Origin: Cristatella mucedo
Lineage: Eukaryota > Bryozoa > Phylactolaemata > Cristatellidae
Direction: 5' to 3'
Assembly (NCBI GenBank): GCA_009760855.2
Contig: WPIO01000010.1
Span: forward strand, 7,582,501 to 7,646,500
DNA length: 64,000 nucleotides
Numbering within the stretch: the stretch's first letter is position 1; each line of letters starts with the position of its first letter. The notes beneath the pieces are model-generated. The model was not told the origin of the DNA. It did not search any database and saw nothing but the letters and a program-made list of their open reading frames with translations. The position numbers were made by a program, and so were the translations under genes. This document shows positions 1 through 11,652 of the stretch, piece by piece.

Positions 1-324
1 GGAATAGCCAAGCCAAGGATTGGCTACCTTGTGCCATGAAGTACTCACGGAGCTGCTCGGTCAGCGATTTTCCCGATAAAGAAAGAGTTGTCCTTGTTTG
101 CAGGAGTTGAATTCGGTCCTCTAGCGTCAGAGACAGGCATCTTGTAAACAATTCATATACCATATGTCAAATGCATTCTTTACCAGGCAGGACTCACTGC
201 AGCTCTTCCTTGCAATATTTAGGGAAACTGAATTTTTTCTGACATTTTCTGTCGTTGGGCTTTCCATGAATTGGATGAATGAGTCGATCACGTTCTAGAC
301 TAGACAATCATACAATCGTTTGTG

Positions 325-356
325 CGTGCGTGTGTGTGTGTGTGTGTGTGTCTGTG
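325..356. repeat. TG microsatellite
   Basis: Alternating GT run with minor interruptions. It generates spurious cysteine/valine-rich frames on + and threonine/histidine frames on -, which are not genes. Confidence 0.9.
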
Positions 357-892
357 CGCGTGTGCCCCCATGCCTGTGAGAGTGTGCTTTTGTGCATGCG
401 TATGTGTGCTCCTTGCAGGCGACTCTGGTTCTTGCGTCTCAATTGCCTGGGCTCTGCTTTTGGTGCCGTGTTTTGACTATTCAAGTTCCACAAACACTCC
501 TGAGAGCAGAGGTGTAACCTTTCTTTTGGGCACATTGTTGCTATTAATTAAATAGCTTTTGCAAAGAAGCACTCTGCGCGAGTCTGTTGAACAACAAATA
601 ACGTGTTGAACCAAATAAAACATTGGCACGTATAGTGTGTCCTTAATTTCGGTTCGGCTACTGACTTCTCTTACCCTGTATACCGGCTAACCCTTTTAGC
701 TATTGATACTCCGAAGCTGGTATTATGTAGGGGACACCGCACCATTAAGAATTTCTTACGGGTTATGTGCACGGTATGGTGTTTAAGAGCCCATGTCAAC
801 CTGCAAACATCTGAAGGAACCACTTGTTTTGTTAGTGTCAATGATAATTAGCCGCCGTGGTGCCAAGGGGGTGGGTAGGGAACATTAGTTGT

Positions 893-1138
893 TGTATCTC
901 CGTCTGTAACTCCACAAAGTCATAAAGACCACGTGGGTGTTACGCATGAGAGTTTTGTATAGTGCACTCACAGCCTGAGCGGCTTTCGGTACGCATTCGG
1001 TAGCCAACAGACTTCGTCTCACGCAACAAAGAGAAATTGGGAAGCATAGCAGAGTCAGGAGAGCAGTTGACGTAGTGAGTAGCATGGAAGTAACAGCTCA
1101 GGACTGCTGAAAAGGATGAGCCATGAGCCGGCAGTAGG
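893..1138 (-). mobile_element. LINE-A 3' end fragment
   Basis: Read on -, this carries the C-terminal frame and 3' untranslated end shared with copies near 2.2, 6.8, 23.9, 51.8 and 57.7 kb. Frames with SFSAVLSCYF and a MRTESR motif recur in all good copies. The copy is 5'-truncated, as expected for target-primed reverse transcription. Confidence 0.8.
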
Positions 1139-2139
1139 AAATTAGCCCCCCCCCCCACCAATCACGAGGCAGCAACCTGGGCCGCCCCTATACCTACCGT
1201 CACTAACGAAGAAATTATGCCTTAGGTCCACTCGATGGGCAACCGACTAGTTCGTGTCGAATTAAAGCTATGATTGTGCACTTCAGTTTTCTTTGCTACC
1301 TGGTCTTGCCCTTACCCTCTATGAAAATCTTGAGAATCTTTACCCCTGGGTACAGGTCCTGGCTCCACCTCTGATTAGACACGTTTTCCAATCGCAAAAA
1401 TGTAGGCAGATGAAAACAGTTTATTTACACCGACGTTAATCTGTTAGGCCGAAGTTGGGATATTTTGTGTTTTGCCTTGGTTTATGAGCAAGGAATAGTA
1501 TAGGGATTTTTTGGGGGAGGTAGCTTTTCTATCTCATATAGAGCTGTGGTAATACTGTTCGGCTCCCGGCTGAACCGCATTTAAGCGTAGGATTTCTTTT
1601 TATATCATCTCAAGATTGCCCATGACTTGTTCTTGCGATACGGCTTGCAGTTGTTTAGCCATTGGCTTACAGCGCTGGTGGATTGGAGCAGCTTCAGCCA
1701 ATATTCCGAGATCATTTTAAGCTGCATTCACATGGGCCGATTTCTTGCCTTCATAAATCGCTTCCCGTTTTGTTGGGTGCTTCTTCAGGACCACGAGGTA
1801 CGACCGAGTCTGCCCACTTTTCCTCGAATGGGGCTTAGCTTCTACTTTACACTGACGTGATTGTCCCCTAGTCACAAGTGCACCTTTTGGCAAGGCACCG
1901 ATTCCGAAACTGAAAACCCGGTGGATGACTAGCCGGTTGCAACACCTTAGCAAGGTTGCTAATTAGTGCTTTCCACTCTAGTTGACTTCAAATTTTGATT
2001 TCCATTTACTGGTTTATCTTCATATTAGCATCTGAAATGATTAATTAAGCTGCAAAGAAGGCACGGGCATGGCCAGAAATTTCAAGGAGAGCTTAACCAT
2101 GTATGTAGACCGGTGAGCCTAACCCTCTCCAAAGGGATC

Positions 2140-2297
2140 GCTAAGCCACAAATACCATGTGAGTGTTATGCTGGAGAGTTTTGTATAGCGAACTCACAAC
2201 CTAAGCGGCTTTCGGTACGCATTCGGTAGCCAATAGACTTCATCTCATGCAAAAAGGAGAAAGTGGGAAGCATAGCAGAGTCAGGAGAAGACCTAGT
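2140..2297 (-). mobile_element. LINE-A 3' end fragment
   Basis: Second LINE-A tail on -, with the same conserved block (frames with PDSAMLPTFSFL and GYRMRTESRLGCE). It is shorter than the copy at 0.9 kb and lies about 1 kb from it in the same orientation. Confidence 0.8.
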
Positions 2298-3315
2298 AGG
2301 CAACCTTTTTGTTACCCGTGGACTCATACGGGGGCTATTTTGTTCCACTACCTCGGGCCTTTGTCACAGTCCAGTAACCGGTCACAGATCCTGTAGAACA
2401 GTACACCCACTAGACATTACACTAGACATTACCACGATGGATTTCTGTTGCCAGCTTTTAGCATACTTCACACATTAGTACGTAAACAAAAACTGCCAGC
2501 ATGCCTGATTGGCCTGGTTTATCTGCAAGGCTGGCCTTTTGTATGCATAGCGTCGTGTTATATAATTAGTCAAAGAGGTGCAGATCTATGAAATCTTAGC
2601 GTCAGTAAGTCGATAACTCAACAATGATAACTCAGCAAGGTAAACACAGCTTGAGTCGACTAGCACGATATGCTTCTCAGTTGACGTATAATTGCTGTAG
2701 CGACTGGTATGTTGTAATCTTTTTGTTGCTGGTATGAATAGATTGCTTACAGGGATGAGTTAGACATTCACACTACAATGGTACTGCTCAGGTTGCAACA
2801 TCCGTCTGTCGTACTTTTTTTTACATGATTCTCGTGTACTACAATGTAAACCCTTATGTAGTGTCTTCATATAGTCACCATCACCAGAAAACAATGGCTG
2901 CATTTTTTTTGCTGAGCTACTATATTCTACGAAAAAGCGTGTATTCGTATTAAGTCCCATATATGGCACAAGAGCAGGTTGTCTCTGGTATCGGAATGAG
3001 ACTAGGTCTGGGCCAGTGCTCGATTATTGCGAGTCTTGCACAGCTGTTAAAACCAGTCTTGCTATTGACGGCTAGCAGTTAATGTTTGCCCCATGAAACT
3101 GCCATTGTCAGAGTTACATCAGCCCAACCGGGTAGTGCAATAGTCCCAACCAGTTGTTTAATGGGGTGCTTTTGCGGCATGTATGCATTCCACTATCCAG
3201 TAATTGTATGGCCATTATTGCCTCTCCATGGCTTCTGACAATCTTAGCCAAGAACTAATTAGTAGTTAAGAGGCCAGTCTGAATGAGGTCTAATGTGTGT
3301 ATGAATATTTGACAG

Positions 3316-3426
3316 GATCTTGACCAGCGATGCAATGCTCTCTTACAAATGTATGGAGAGAAGGTGGAGGAGGCAAATGAACTGCGCATGGATCTCCAGG
3401 ACGTCAAAGAGATGTACAAGAACCAG
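3316..3426 (+). CDS. TMF1: TMF1-like gene, penultimate coding exon
   Basis: A 111-bp, 37-codon exon with phase 0 at both ends. It is bounded by an acceptor (TTGACAG) and a donor (CAG|GTAACT). It encodes an acidic coiled coil with the core ALLQMYGEKVEEANELRMD followed by LQDVKEMYKNQ. This matches the C-terminal TATA-binding/Rab6-binding domain of TMF1/ARA160, whose signature is GEK..E..EL..D..D.K.MY..Q. Members are Golgi-associated coiled-coil tethers; the DNA-binding name is historical. Upstream exons are not seen, so only the C terminus is in the window. The next exon at 4301 joins in frame. The symbol rests on motif memory, not on a search. Confidence 0.8.
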
Positions 3427-4300
3427 GTAACTGGCATAACAGAATGCTACCTTGCGCACTGTGTGCGCACTCTTTGCTGAGAAACGGATGGCAGGAAAGA
3501 GGGAGAAGCGATTGCTTAAGATATCGTCACACGATAACTGAGTCTGAACGCTAAGCTTTTGGGGTCTACTTTCCGGTAGCTGGTAGGATCGACCACTGAT
3601 CATGTGTCACTCTAGGGCTTAACAGCAGATCGAATTATACCGTCGCTGTGCCTACCCTCGGCATTTTGATGGAGGCTTGCCATAATGTGAGCTCAGCTTG
3701 GCCAATACACACAGGTGTAGTGCAAGCACGGTCGCCGTACGGAATTATTGCACTAATTTGCTAAGTGAGGTCATTCCCAGCAACGATCCGGATTCCCAAA
3801 TATGTCGACTTAAAAGAGTGGAACTGTTGTTGCTTGCTCGAGTCTTGGTCGACTTGAGCAGTGCCAAGTCTCAAGTCTCTTTGAGGCTGATGGCAAAGGT
3901 GCCCAGCTGCAGCATACAAATTCCGTCCAGTTCAGCAGAGCCTATGGCTCAGCAAAGCCTTACTGTGTTTGCCATCCAGCTCGTCTGTCAAAGCAGAAGT
4001 GGAGAACGTAGACGATGCACAAGGCAGTGAAAAGCTGCTGCCAATGGCAGGACTGCTAGCCTGCCGTCGTGGCACACGTCCATACCACCACGTACTAGTC
4101 GCAGGCGTAGGTGCTCTGCATTGATGCTGCTGCTTCATTTTTAATTAAAAAAATGGTCGCCGAATGCTTGTTTTGAACTAACCTCAGTGGTTAGCACCGT
4201 GCGTTACGGGTGCTGTTCGATTCTGGACTGATCTGGACCTCGAGCAGAATTCATTCAGCCAGCCAGCCGCACACCCTGGCGAAAAATAATGGCGTTACAG
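3427..4300 (+). other. Last intron of the TMF1-like gene
   Basis: An 874-bp GT-AG intron from GTAACT to GTTACAG. The 110-codon + frame at 3698-4030 has no recognisable domain and no flanking splice evidence, so I do not call it a gene. Confidence 0.6.
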
Positions 4301-4333
4301 ATAGACATACTCGTCGCAAAGTCACAGAGGTGA
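4301..4333 (+). CDS. TMF1: TMF1-like gene, terminal coding exon
   Basis: Begins directly after the acceptor GGCGTTACAG and encodes IDILVAKSQR followed by TGA at 4331-4333. Joined in phase 0 to the preceding exon it reads MYKNQ-IDILVAKSQR. This reproduces the expected end of the family, where MYK.QI..L is followed by only a few residues before the stop. Ten codons is very short, so the call depends on its fit to the preceding exon. GAG|GTGAGC at the stop could also act as a donor, which would give an alternative C terminus. I see no clear polyadenylation signal just downstream on +. Confidence 0.7.
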   Translation: MDILVAKSQR

Positions 4334-5224
4334 GCGCCGATCACGTGTGAAGCCTAGTCGCTGTCTCTCCTCGTCATACCATCGGAGGAGGCCGCTCAAT
4401 GCTTCGGCATGACCTCGCTCGCTCTCAAGCGTCGGTGTTGCTGGACCTTGAGTGTGCGCCCTGAGTGCATCCAAGCATTGCCGCCGTCAATAGCGAGGCG
4501 TCGTCGTGCGTCGGCCTCGCTGACGGACACCTTGGACCTTTTATACGAAAGAGCGTGCGTTTCTCACGCCTAAGCCAGAAAAGATGCCGACTCTGCAGTG
4601 GCTTCCGCAGCCGCATCCGTCTTTGGCACTGCACAGCATGAGGATCACTGCAGCATCTGATGGTAATCCGGTATCTGGATCTCTAACAAACCAGGAGCGC
4701 GCATCTGCGAGCAGCTATCGGAAACAAGCGCTGACGGCTGCCTCGTGCGAAACTGATTCACTGGCTGTGTCGGGCGTTGTTTTTTCTGTACGTTCTCGCT
4801 TGTTGCTGGCTGCCTGCTGAGGGCCGGTTCGTAATAAGTAAACCCGATGATCAGACGGCCGTCACAGGCTGCTTGCTGTCTGCTCGCTGTTGCATCTGAG
4901 CTGCTTGCGATTCCGAGTTCCGAAGTCTCTTGCCGAGCTAGGCTGCCTAGTGGCGGTCGAGGTATGCCGCTCTGGGATGGGCGCTGTTAGCCCGAGGATG
5001 CGGGCAACAACAACGTGGCTCAAAGGATCAAAAGACGATCAAGAGACGCCCGTTTATTCTTTATCGTGCGAGCACCTCGAGCATGCAGGGAATCTGCATG
5101 CTCAATGAAACAGCCAAACGCGACTACGCAACAATAGATTCGTATGCCTGAGGTATTTACATTTTGTTTAAACTAACATAACTCGATGGACTAGGATCCA
5201 AATTCGGATACCGGAGCCACGCAC
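4334..5224. other. Intergenic space between convergent TMF1 and PDPK1 ends
   Basis: The two stop codons face each other with 891 bp between them. The stretch must hold both 3' untranslated regions. The short + and - frames inside it show no domain. A polyadenylation hexamer for PDPK1 is visible at 5053-5058. Confidence 0.6.
5053..5058 (-). terminator. Polyadenylation signal AATAAA for PDPK1
   Basis: Canonical AATAAA on - (TTTATT on +), about 167 nt downstream of the PDPK1 stop codon. Position and strand fit a short 3' untranslated region. No transcript evidence is available. Confidence 0.55.
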
Positions 5225-5341
5225 TTAGCATGTCCTCTTTGGATTGACTGGACCGTAGTATCGCTTCCACACGTCTTCGATCTTCTTCACCCATCGCACG
5301 GCGTAGCCTTGCGGGTCTTCAAGGTAGTACGTGCGGTTGGG
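5225..5341 (-). CDS. PDPK1: PDPK1, last coding exon (C-terminal half of PH domain)
   Basis: A 117-bp, phase-0 exon ending in TAA (antisense of 5225-5227), with acceptor TTTTTACAG. It encodes PNRTYYLEDPQGYAVRWVKK, then IEDVWKRYYG and a short basic tail ending KRTC. This is the last strand and C-terminal helix of the PDPK1 PH domain, which binds PtdIns(3,4,5)P3/PtdIns(3,4)P2 and brings the kinase to the membrane near AKT. It follows the exon at 8064-8216, which ends FFVHT, so the join FFVHT-PNRTYYL is exactly the family motif. It is the most 3' exon of the gene and lies tail to tail with TMF1. Confidence 0.93.
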   Translation of the reverse strand, partial: PNRTYYLEDPQGYAVRWVKKIEDVWKRYYGPVNPKRTC

Positions 5342-5649
5342 CTGTAAAAAGAAGCCAGCCGGCGCGCGTGCCAGCGCACTTACACTGCAGTATTTGAGAG
5401 CCTGCGTCGGTTACGGCACCTTGCAATCGGGCACAAGTCTAAAGGCGGGCAAGCAGCAAGTTGATATAACACCGTGCCGACCCCGTTACCGATGCGTGCG
5501 TGCCACCCCGTGGAGGGGACTCGGCCACGATGCGTCGCCAGACTGCACTGCACTTTAGGATCGCCTAGGAGCACTGGCGATTAAGCATAGGCCGACGATC
5601 GCGATTACTCATGCAATACACAGACGAGATGGGCTTCCTTTACAGCATA

Positions 5650-5650
5650 C

Positions 5651-5683
<33 letters not shown>

Positions 5684-5684
5684 T
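5650..5684. repeat. GA microsatellite
   Basis: Imperfect GA run about 300 bp upstream of the last PDPK1 exon, inside its last intron. Confidence 0.85.
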
Positions 5685-5854
5685 TCAGATATCTGAGTTA
5701 TTGAGGATGCTATACAAATAATATTGTTATTGGGCGCCAAGCTTTAAGTTGGCGCAAGCACTGTGACGGGGAGGCCCGAAGAACACGATGGATCGCTTCT
5801 TCTTCTTTTATGACTGCACGGCTACCGATAGCACAGTCTTGATCTACAAGCTAC

Positions 5855-5915
5855 TTTCTAGCGCATGTAAAGTGCCAAAACAGAGATTCAGTTCTACACA
5901 AGTCTTTAGCATTAT
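5855..5915 (+). mobile_element. Decayed LINE-B or SINE-2 tail
   Basis: Degenerate copy of the shared hairpin tail: a GCGC-containing block, then AGAGATTCAGTTCT. It is too short and diverged to assign to LINE-B rather than SINE-2. Confidence 0.35.
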
Positions 5916-6704
5916 TTCTATCGTTAAGTTCTTGCCACAACAGCGTTTGCTCGTGCAGTGGTAGGCAGCAGACTGATAGTAGTGCTTGCTAGAAAGGTCC
6001 AGCTTATCAATCTCGAGATATGAAGACGAGCGGTTAATGTCAGGCATTTTCCGACGAAGCAGTTACTAGAGGGAGCGCCGCTAAAGGCACAGTTCAGCCG
6101 ACACGAACCTGTCGTCCCGCAACCAGCAGGCAGTCGTTGGGATGCTTTGCCATCTTGCTGCCACTCAGAACGTGATAGAACTCGGGGTAAGGAACTGCCA
6201 CCTGATTGCACCGATGGATCCCCCCACCTATCAGTTGCCACCAGCCACACACACTTGTTAAGTCGTACCAAAGCTGCTGAGCAGAGAAAGAATCGCACAG
6301 ACGCACATTGACTTCACAAAGGCAAGTAGAACATAGGAAACAAGGAAATGTCCTCTAAACGAGACGTACAGCTTAAAATCTGACACCATTAAGGCATATA
6401 AAGGCAGTATAAAGCTTTATTAGACTTACGACGACCATTGTTGAGGACATCCGAGATAAAGGTCATATGGGAGGGGGATGGGAAGTTTTTACTGTTGATA
6501 TTGATTTTTGTGTGTGGCCCTCACCGTCTGCGACCCTGTGGGAACGCTGGCCAGAAAGCGTCTTCAGGCACCAGCCGAACGGCTAGTCTTAGATGCTCTG
6601 CCTCGAAACACTTGAAAACTCAAGTACCCAGTGGTCGTTGTAAGTCAGAGAACGAAATCGTACCTTGTATACAAAGAGGGAGCTGAACAATGAGCTAATG
6701 TAAT

Positions 6705-7519
6705 ACAATGTATCTCCGTCTTTAAAACCACAAAGACTAAGTGGGTGTTCCGATAGTTTTCTATAGCGCTTACAACCTAAGCAGCTTTCGCTAGTCGTTC
6801 GGTGACCAAAAGACTTCATGTCAGGCAACAAAGAAAGTGGGAAGCATAGCTGAGTCAGGAGAGCAGTTGAGGTAGTGAGTAGCATAGAAGTAGCAGCTCA
6901 GGACGGCTGAAAAGGATGAGCCACAGTCGGCAGTTGGAGAGAGGACGTTGTTACATAAGAATTGTGGAAATGAGTTCCACAGCGTAGAACCTTCAGAGCA
7001 AAATCTTTTGCCTACAGTAGGCAAAGGAATAAAACAGCCAATTTCTTGTCCATAGAGGAGCCGAGTGTATGATCAGGCTGAAACTGGTGAAGCAGTGCAG
7101 CTAGGTACGAAGGAGCCAAGCCGTAGTGGGCCTCGTCGGTCAGAGTAGACATTTTGCTCTGCTGTTGATCAACCGGGAGAGATGAAGAGGGACCGAAGCT
7201 CCTTTAGCAAATAAGACACGTTACTGCAACTTTTGGATTTAATTACCAACCTTCCAACCATATTCATCTCCAGCTGAAGCCGTTTATTGGCTTTTTTTTT
7301 AGGTAGCCCAGCCAAGACGGAATTACAGTAGTGCAGCCTAAAAAGAACCAGGAAACTAGTAAGATCTTTGGCCAGACACTGTGAGAGACAGTTCCTAATC
7401 CTAGACAGGGATCGACCATGACGGCTAGCTGTGGATGTGGTTTTCTTAATGGAACTTTCAAACGTCAAGCAGTTATCAAAGAGGCCTTTCAAATTTCGAG
7501 CACACGATGACGGCCACAC
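6705..7519 (-). mobile_element. LINE-A, longer 3' fragment with reverse transcriptase C-terminal remnants
   Basis: On -, two blocks survive. The 7169-7519 block reads SSIKKTTSTASRHGRSLSRI, then a diverged version of the LDYCNSVLAGLPKK region that follows the reverse transcriptase core of CR1/L2 elements. The block at 6821-7024 has STLWNSFPQFLCNN and the shared 3' end. The frame is broken between them. It inserts within the last PDPK1 intron in the same orientation as PDPK1. It is the longest LINE-A copy here and links the 3' fragments to a CR1/L2-type reverse transcriptase. Confidence 0.8.
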
Positions 7520-8063
7520 TACAGCATCACAAATTGGAAAAGAAATGACTCCCAGTCAAGCAGTATGTTTAGGGTGTCCTGCGAGTAGGAGTTTGGTTTT
7601 ATCGTCGTTTAGCTTAAGAACATTGGGCTACATCTATGAACTAGAATGTCAGCAAGGCATGCATTCAAACAATCAGCACTGCAGCTGATTCCGATGGTTT
7701 AGATGACAAATAACGTGGATACAGATAGGTATGGTCAGCATAGAAGTGATTGCCGATCCCATTGGAACTCGAAGCAAATACCAAAGGTTTGATAAATGGA
7801 CTAATCGACATTTCTTCGGCGTGATGCTCGCACCTGTCATGCATGAAAACGGTAAGATTGAATCTTTTAAATAAACTAAAATCTTATTATTAACCCTTTG
7901 CGGATTATTATTTCAATTCCGCATATTTAGCCAAAGTACACGTCTTGGGTCTAATTGAATTACTGCGTATGATGGCTTTAGGGACAGTGCTGTCGACCGA
8001 ATGATACCAATAGCATGACTGAGAGGTCGGCACGATGGTCTAGTGGCAGCCGCAACATTTTAC

Positions 8064-8216
8064 CGTGTGAACGAAGAAGATCTTGAAGCTCTTGACCTCC
8101 GGTCGCAGCTCTCTGGTCCACGGTATTTTACCTTTTATTACCATGTTCACAGGATCAACGTAGTACAAATTCGGACCCTCCGTGAGCAGGAACATCCTCC
8201 TGCGAGCAAAGAGACC
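8064..8216 (-). CDS. PDPK1: PDPK1 exon (N-terminal half of PH domain)
   Basis: A 153-bp, 51-codon exon, phase 0 at both ends, with acceptor TTTTGTAG and donor ACG|GTAAAA. It encodes [20 protein letters not shown], then [14 protein letters not shown] and FKIFFVHT. This is the first part of the PH domain, including the basic ARRR segment implicated in phosphoinositide binding. A 126-codon + frame covering the same bases is only its antisense shadow. It joins DKRK of the preceding exon and PNRTYY of the next with exact family continuity. Confidence 0.95.
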
Positions 8217-8393
8217 CTACAAAATGAAGCGGCATTAATTAACGAACAATTCAAACAGCAAATGGGCGCCAGCAGTTTTGCATTAGGGCAAGAATACGTG
8301 TGCCTGTACACAACCGCTTTCCACCATTGCACAATGCCAAAGCTCTATAAGGTCAACCACAGCCATCGGTCGCCGAGGCGTTGGAATGCTAAC

Positions 8394-8523
8394 CTTCCTC
8401 TTATCCAAGAGACCTTGCATTAGTATAAGATTGCCATCCACAAAGCGATGGTAGTCATTACTCGATGACTGGGCGGCAAGCAGCCGTTTCCTCTCGTCAT
8501 CGTTGACTTCTTTTGCCGGCACA
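8394..8523 (-). CDS. PDPK1: PDPK1 exon (linker to PH domain)
   Basis: A 130-bp exon with acceptor CTCTCTTTAG and donor AAG|GTTAGC. It starts with one base that completes a codon and ends in phase 0. The peptide VPAKEVNDDERKRLLAAQSS continues NDYHRFVDGNLILMQGLLDK to RK. It corresponds to the start of the PDPK1 PH module (human ...SEDEKRLLLEKQ... then HQFVENNLIL...DKRK). Because it needs a preceding exon ending in phase 2 and the exon at 13543-13725 appears to end in phase 0, a small unseen exon probably lies between. Confidence 0.92.
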
Positions 8524-9467
8524 CTAAAGAGAGGTAATTAATACGAGCACATAACTAAATATTGTTCTTGATACCAAGATGCACAAGCCTCCTTAAATCG
8601 ACCACACTTCGCACACCTTCGTCCCCATTGAATGAACGAACGAATGATGCAGACTTGTGATGGCATAACAAGATCCAGAGGGCCTTGTCGGACGCATTTA
8701 CAAGCATTACGGCAGATAGCCTTGTGCGAAAAACCGAAGAGGATTGGACACCATACGCACGAAAAAAGTAACGAAACGATAACAATACAAAAACTAAGGC
8801 ACACAACAGGGGTCACAGCAAAAGGTCGAATGAGAACAAAAGCTAAGGCGAGTTATTCGATGAAGGTGACTAATCAGAACAAAGAGCCTCTGTAGACAAT
8901 AAAAATGGTATCGGTTTTAAATCACTTAGCATGCAGTGTTTGCCTTAAGAGCACAGGGCAACGAATTCCAATAGGGAAGAGAGAGAGAGAGACAGAGAGA
9001 GGTAATCCAGGGATTCGATTGCCGACTTGGTGGAGGCAGTGATCTTGGTGAGATCACTAGTCGCAATGCACCAGCAGACCTCGTTGCAGATGTATCAATT
9101 AAGGAGGTTATATGTATAATAAAGATGGAGCTAGCCCTATCTATCTTTACCAACCACTATCAGGGCTTTGGGGAAGCAGAGGAGCTCCTTTCGTGGTGCT
9201 GTAACCTTCTCTCAACAACAGTCCTTGAAATATAGATCAGCAGCCACGTTCTCTAAGATTGGCGAGGACCTAAAGACTTTTCTTTTTAGGGAGTCCACCG
9301 AGGCATGAGCACAAAGGTAAAATCTCGACCGACTCGATGTCTGTCAGTCGCGGATCAGCTTCACCTCGTAGGGCACTCCGAGCAGCTTCTCATCTGCGCA
9401 GCAGGCAACATCAACCGGGGCAGATGAAGAGCTGTCCGTCGCATGCCATTAGAACTCACTGAACTAG

Positions 9468-9480
9468 CACAAACACACAC

Positions 9481-9521
<41 letters not shown>

Positions 9522-9552
9522 CTCTCTCTCTCTCCCTCCCTCTCTCTCTCCT
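9468..9552. repeat. Compound CA/CT microsatellite
   Basis: A CA run passing directly into CT and CCCT-rich sequence, in a PDPK1 intron. Frames through it are artefacts. Confidence 0.9.
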
Positions 9553-10744
9553 TTCAGTACATACCCTTTTCCGCACGTCAGTGCTCCCACCCGACAACAT
9601 TACTGACGTTCTACCTGTCTCATAAGCTTTGTTATTACCCATCTATTCGCAGAGGGTTTTTGAGTACATGATTAGCACTAAATACTTTCCATCTGAGCCA
9701 GAGGGACGTGCTGCTGTGAGAGAGCGATGCTATTGGCACCGGGTACTAACAGCGATATTTCAAATGCACTGGGTCGCATCGAGCCGTGCTCATTAGGAAG
9801 CAAGAGAAAAACGCTGCCACGTTTAAAAAAGGCCGCAGTTGCAGGGTCATTGGGTACTTTTTGGAATGAGAGTTGCACCGGGAGCAGGGCAGCCGACCAA
9901 AGAAACCCGCTGGCTACTGCCGAGCAGCGCCTCACGTCTAGCTGACGTCTGCACGCTAATTGCTCACGGCGAAGCACTTTCGAATGAGTGCTCACGCGCG
10001 TTGCAGCTATTCCATGTCAAGGACCGGTGCATGCCTCGGTGGAACTGCTGATACGCTTGTGAGGCAGACGGCATGTGGTGCACACCTCTCAAGCGTGAAA
10101 GGTCCCGTCAGAACGACAACAAAAAAGCTTCTGCCCTGAAGCTGCTTCTATCCGGATCCCAGCCATCGACGAAGTCAGGGGACAACATCATGTCGTGTCA
10201 TGCATTCGCTCTAAAAAGGCATGATCGCCTCGTGTCCCTGACGAAGGATCAAGTCCGATCAGGTAAGAAAACACAAGCTTGGGTCCTTGATCCCAGCCAT
10301 CAGGCCTATGCCTGCCAGCCCCACCCCAATTTGGCAACAGCTGTACAAGAATTCTTTGCCATATGATCTCAGGCTCATCTGCTGGCACAACGAACGAAGT
10401 AGCATCAGTTGTTCCATCACATCAATTAGCCAAGAGCCCAAACTAAGCATGAGCAGGAACAGACACTAGGTGAGTCAGACAAATGCCAACAGCTTAGCAA
10501 TAAGAAATCTTATATGACGACAAGTGGCATAGTCTAAACAAATATAGCCCCCTCATGAATCATCAATTCAATGATGCACAAAGACAAGAAGCAATGCATT
10601 AAGCTGTCAAGCAACACGCCCAAGGGTATCTCGGCACGGTTAGAAGAAGCCACCACTGCCTGGCACCATTCTGTAGCCTGACAGGGTGCCCAGTGTCCAC
10701 CGGTGGGTCACAGCAGTCAGCAAATTTGAAATGGAAATATAGAA

Positions 10745-10820
10745 CTGCCTGCAGCAGGAATCGAACCCACGACCCGGGTCAAGAGCAAGAGCATCTTACC
10801 CGTGCTAAAATCCGGGGTTA
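10745..10820 (-). mobile_element. tRNA-like SINE fragment
   Basis: On -, contains the B-box-like GTGGGTTCGATTCCTGC and a preceding block like the SINE-1 head. Only the internal promoter part is recognisable. It might alternatively be a tRNA pseudogene. Confidence 0.45.
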
Positions 10821-11439
10821 ATGACCTGCTTGGTGGTATGCTCAAGTGCAAGCGTGAACAGTGCGAATGCAGAGGCGGGAGCACGAGAGGGCAGAGGGCA
10901 GGATGGCAGAAGGGGGATCGGCCAGCTAACCCGTTGACTGTTGGCAGCAGCTCTTCGACAGCTGCTCCCGCATCTCCCACCGAGATGTCTCCGACATCGG
11001 CCTTCGCAGCGCGAACCATCAGGCGTGCATGGTGCTGTTCGTCTAAGCCAACCTGTAAACACGTTTAGTTACTATTAGGATATGTCGTTTGGATATAGGA
11101 GGAACACAAGTCATGCATTACACTGCTTCGCGATTAAAGTATTTTTGCATCAAACACTGGCAGGCAAGCTGCCGACCAAAGCAATGGAGAGTTTTCAGCA
11201 TGTACTTGCGCACAATGCCTGCAACGAAAGTTTGGAATTCGATTTTGGCTGCGGTCGCTACCTATCTAGCATCTTTTAGGTCGCAGCTAAAGATGCATAT
11301 GTTCAGGCCAACTTTACATTCACCTCAGCGAATTTGCCTTGTGTTGTTCCACCGTGTGTGTACTTATGCATGATTCAGTGGCATTTTACAAGCCAGAGGC
11401 CTTATTAAACGGTGGCTATGAGTGTCTTAATGTTTAAAA

Positions 11440-11618
11440 AATAATTCATTTGTATAGCACCCTAAAGGGAATTAATCTCTATTTAGGCACTTCACATTTC
11501 ACACTGCCACATGGCTCGAGCCCACGACCTCGGTCATCAAATGCCTTCACCTTCCCTTTGCAGCAAATGTAAAGCGCCTAGAAAGAGATTGAGTTCTCTG
11601 AGGGCACTTTATCAAGAG

Positions 11619-11652
<34 letters not shown>

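Larger units (their letters stand above)
1..3315. other. Intronic or upstream sequence of the TMF1-like gene
   Basis: No exon could be identified here. The stretch holds a TG microsatellite near 325-356, a run of C near 1147-1157 and two LINE-A 3' ends, listed separately. The next upstream TMF1 exon is probably left of the window. I looked for coiled-coil-coding frames on + with acceptor and donor sites and found none convincing. Confidence 0.4.

Noticed and set aside
1-120. Open - frame with TLEDRIQLLQTRTTLSL and a GTGAGT donor
   Set aside because: No conserved domain, two other frames equally open, and no acceptor clearly in phase; too weak to call an exon.
6090-6300. - frame with a CTCTGCTCAG acceptor followed by QLWYDLTSVCGWW
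   Set aside because: Initially tested as the missing PH exon. The true PH exon was then found at 8064-8216 and this segment has no PDPK1 similarity.
8043-8423. 126-codon + frame with a plausible Met start
   Set aside because: It is the antisense of the two PDPK1 PH-region exons, which are conserved on -.
10745-10820. Candidate functional tRNA gene
   Set aside because: B-box present but the acceptor stem and anticodon arm cannot be folded convincingly; more likely a SINE head.
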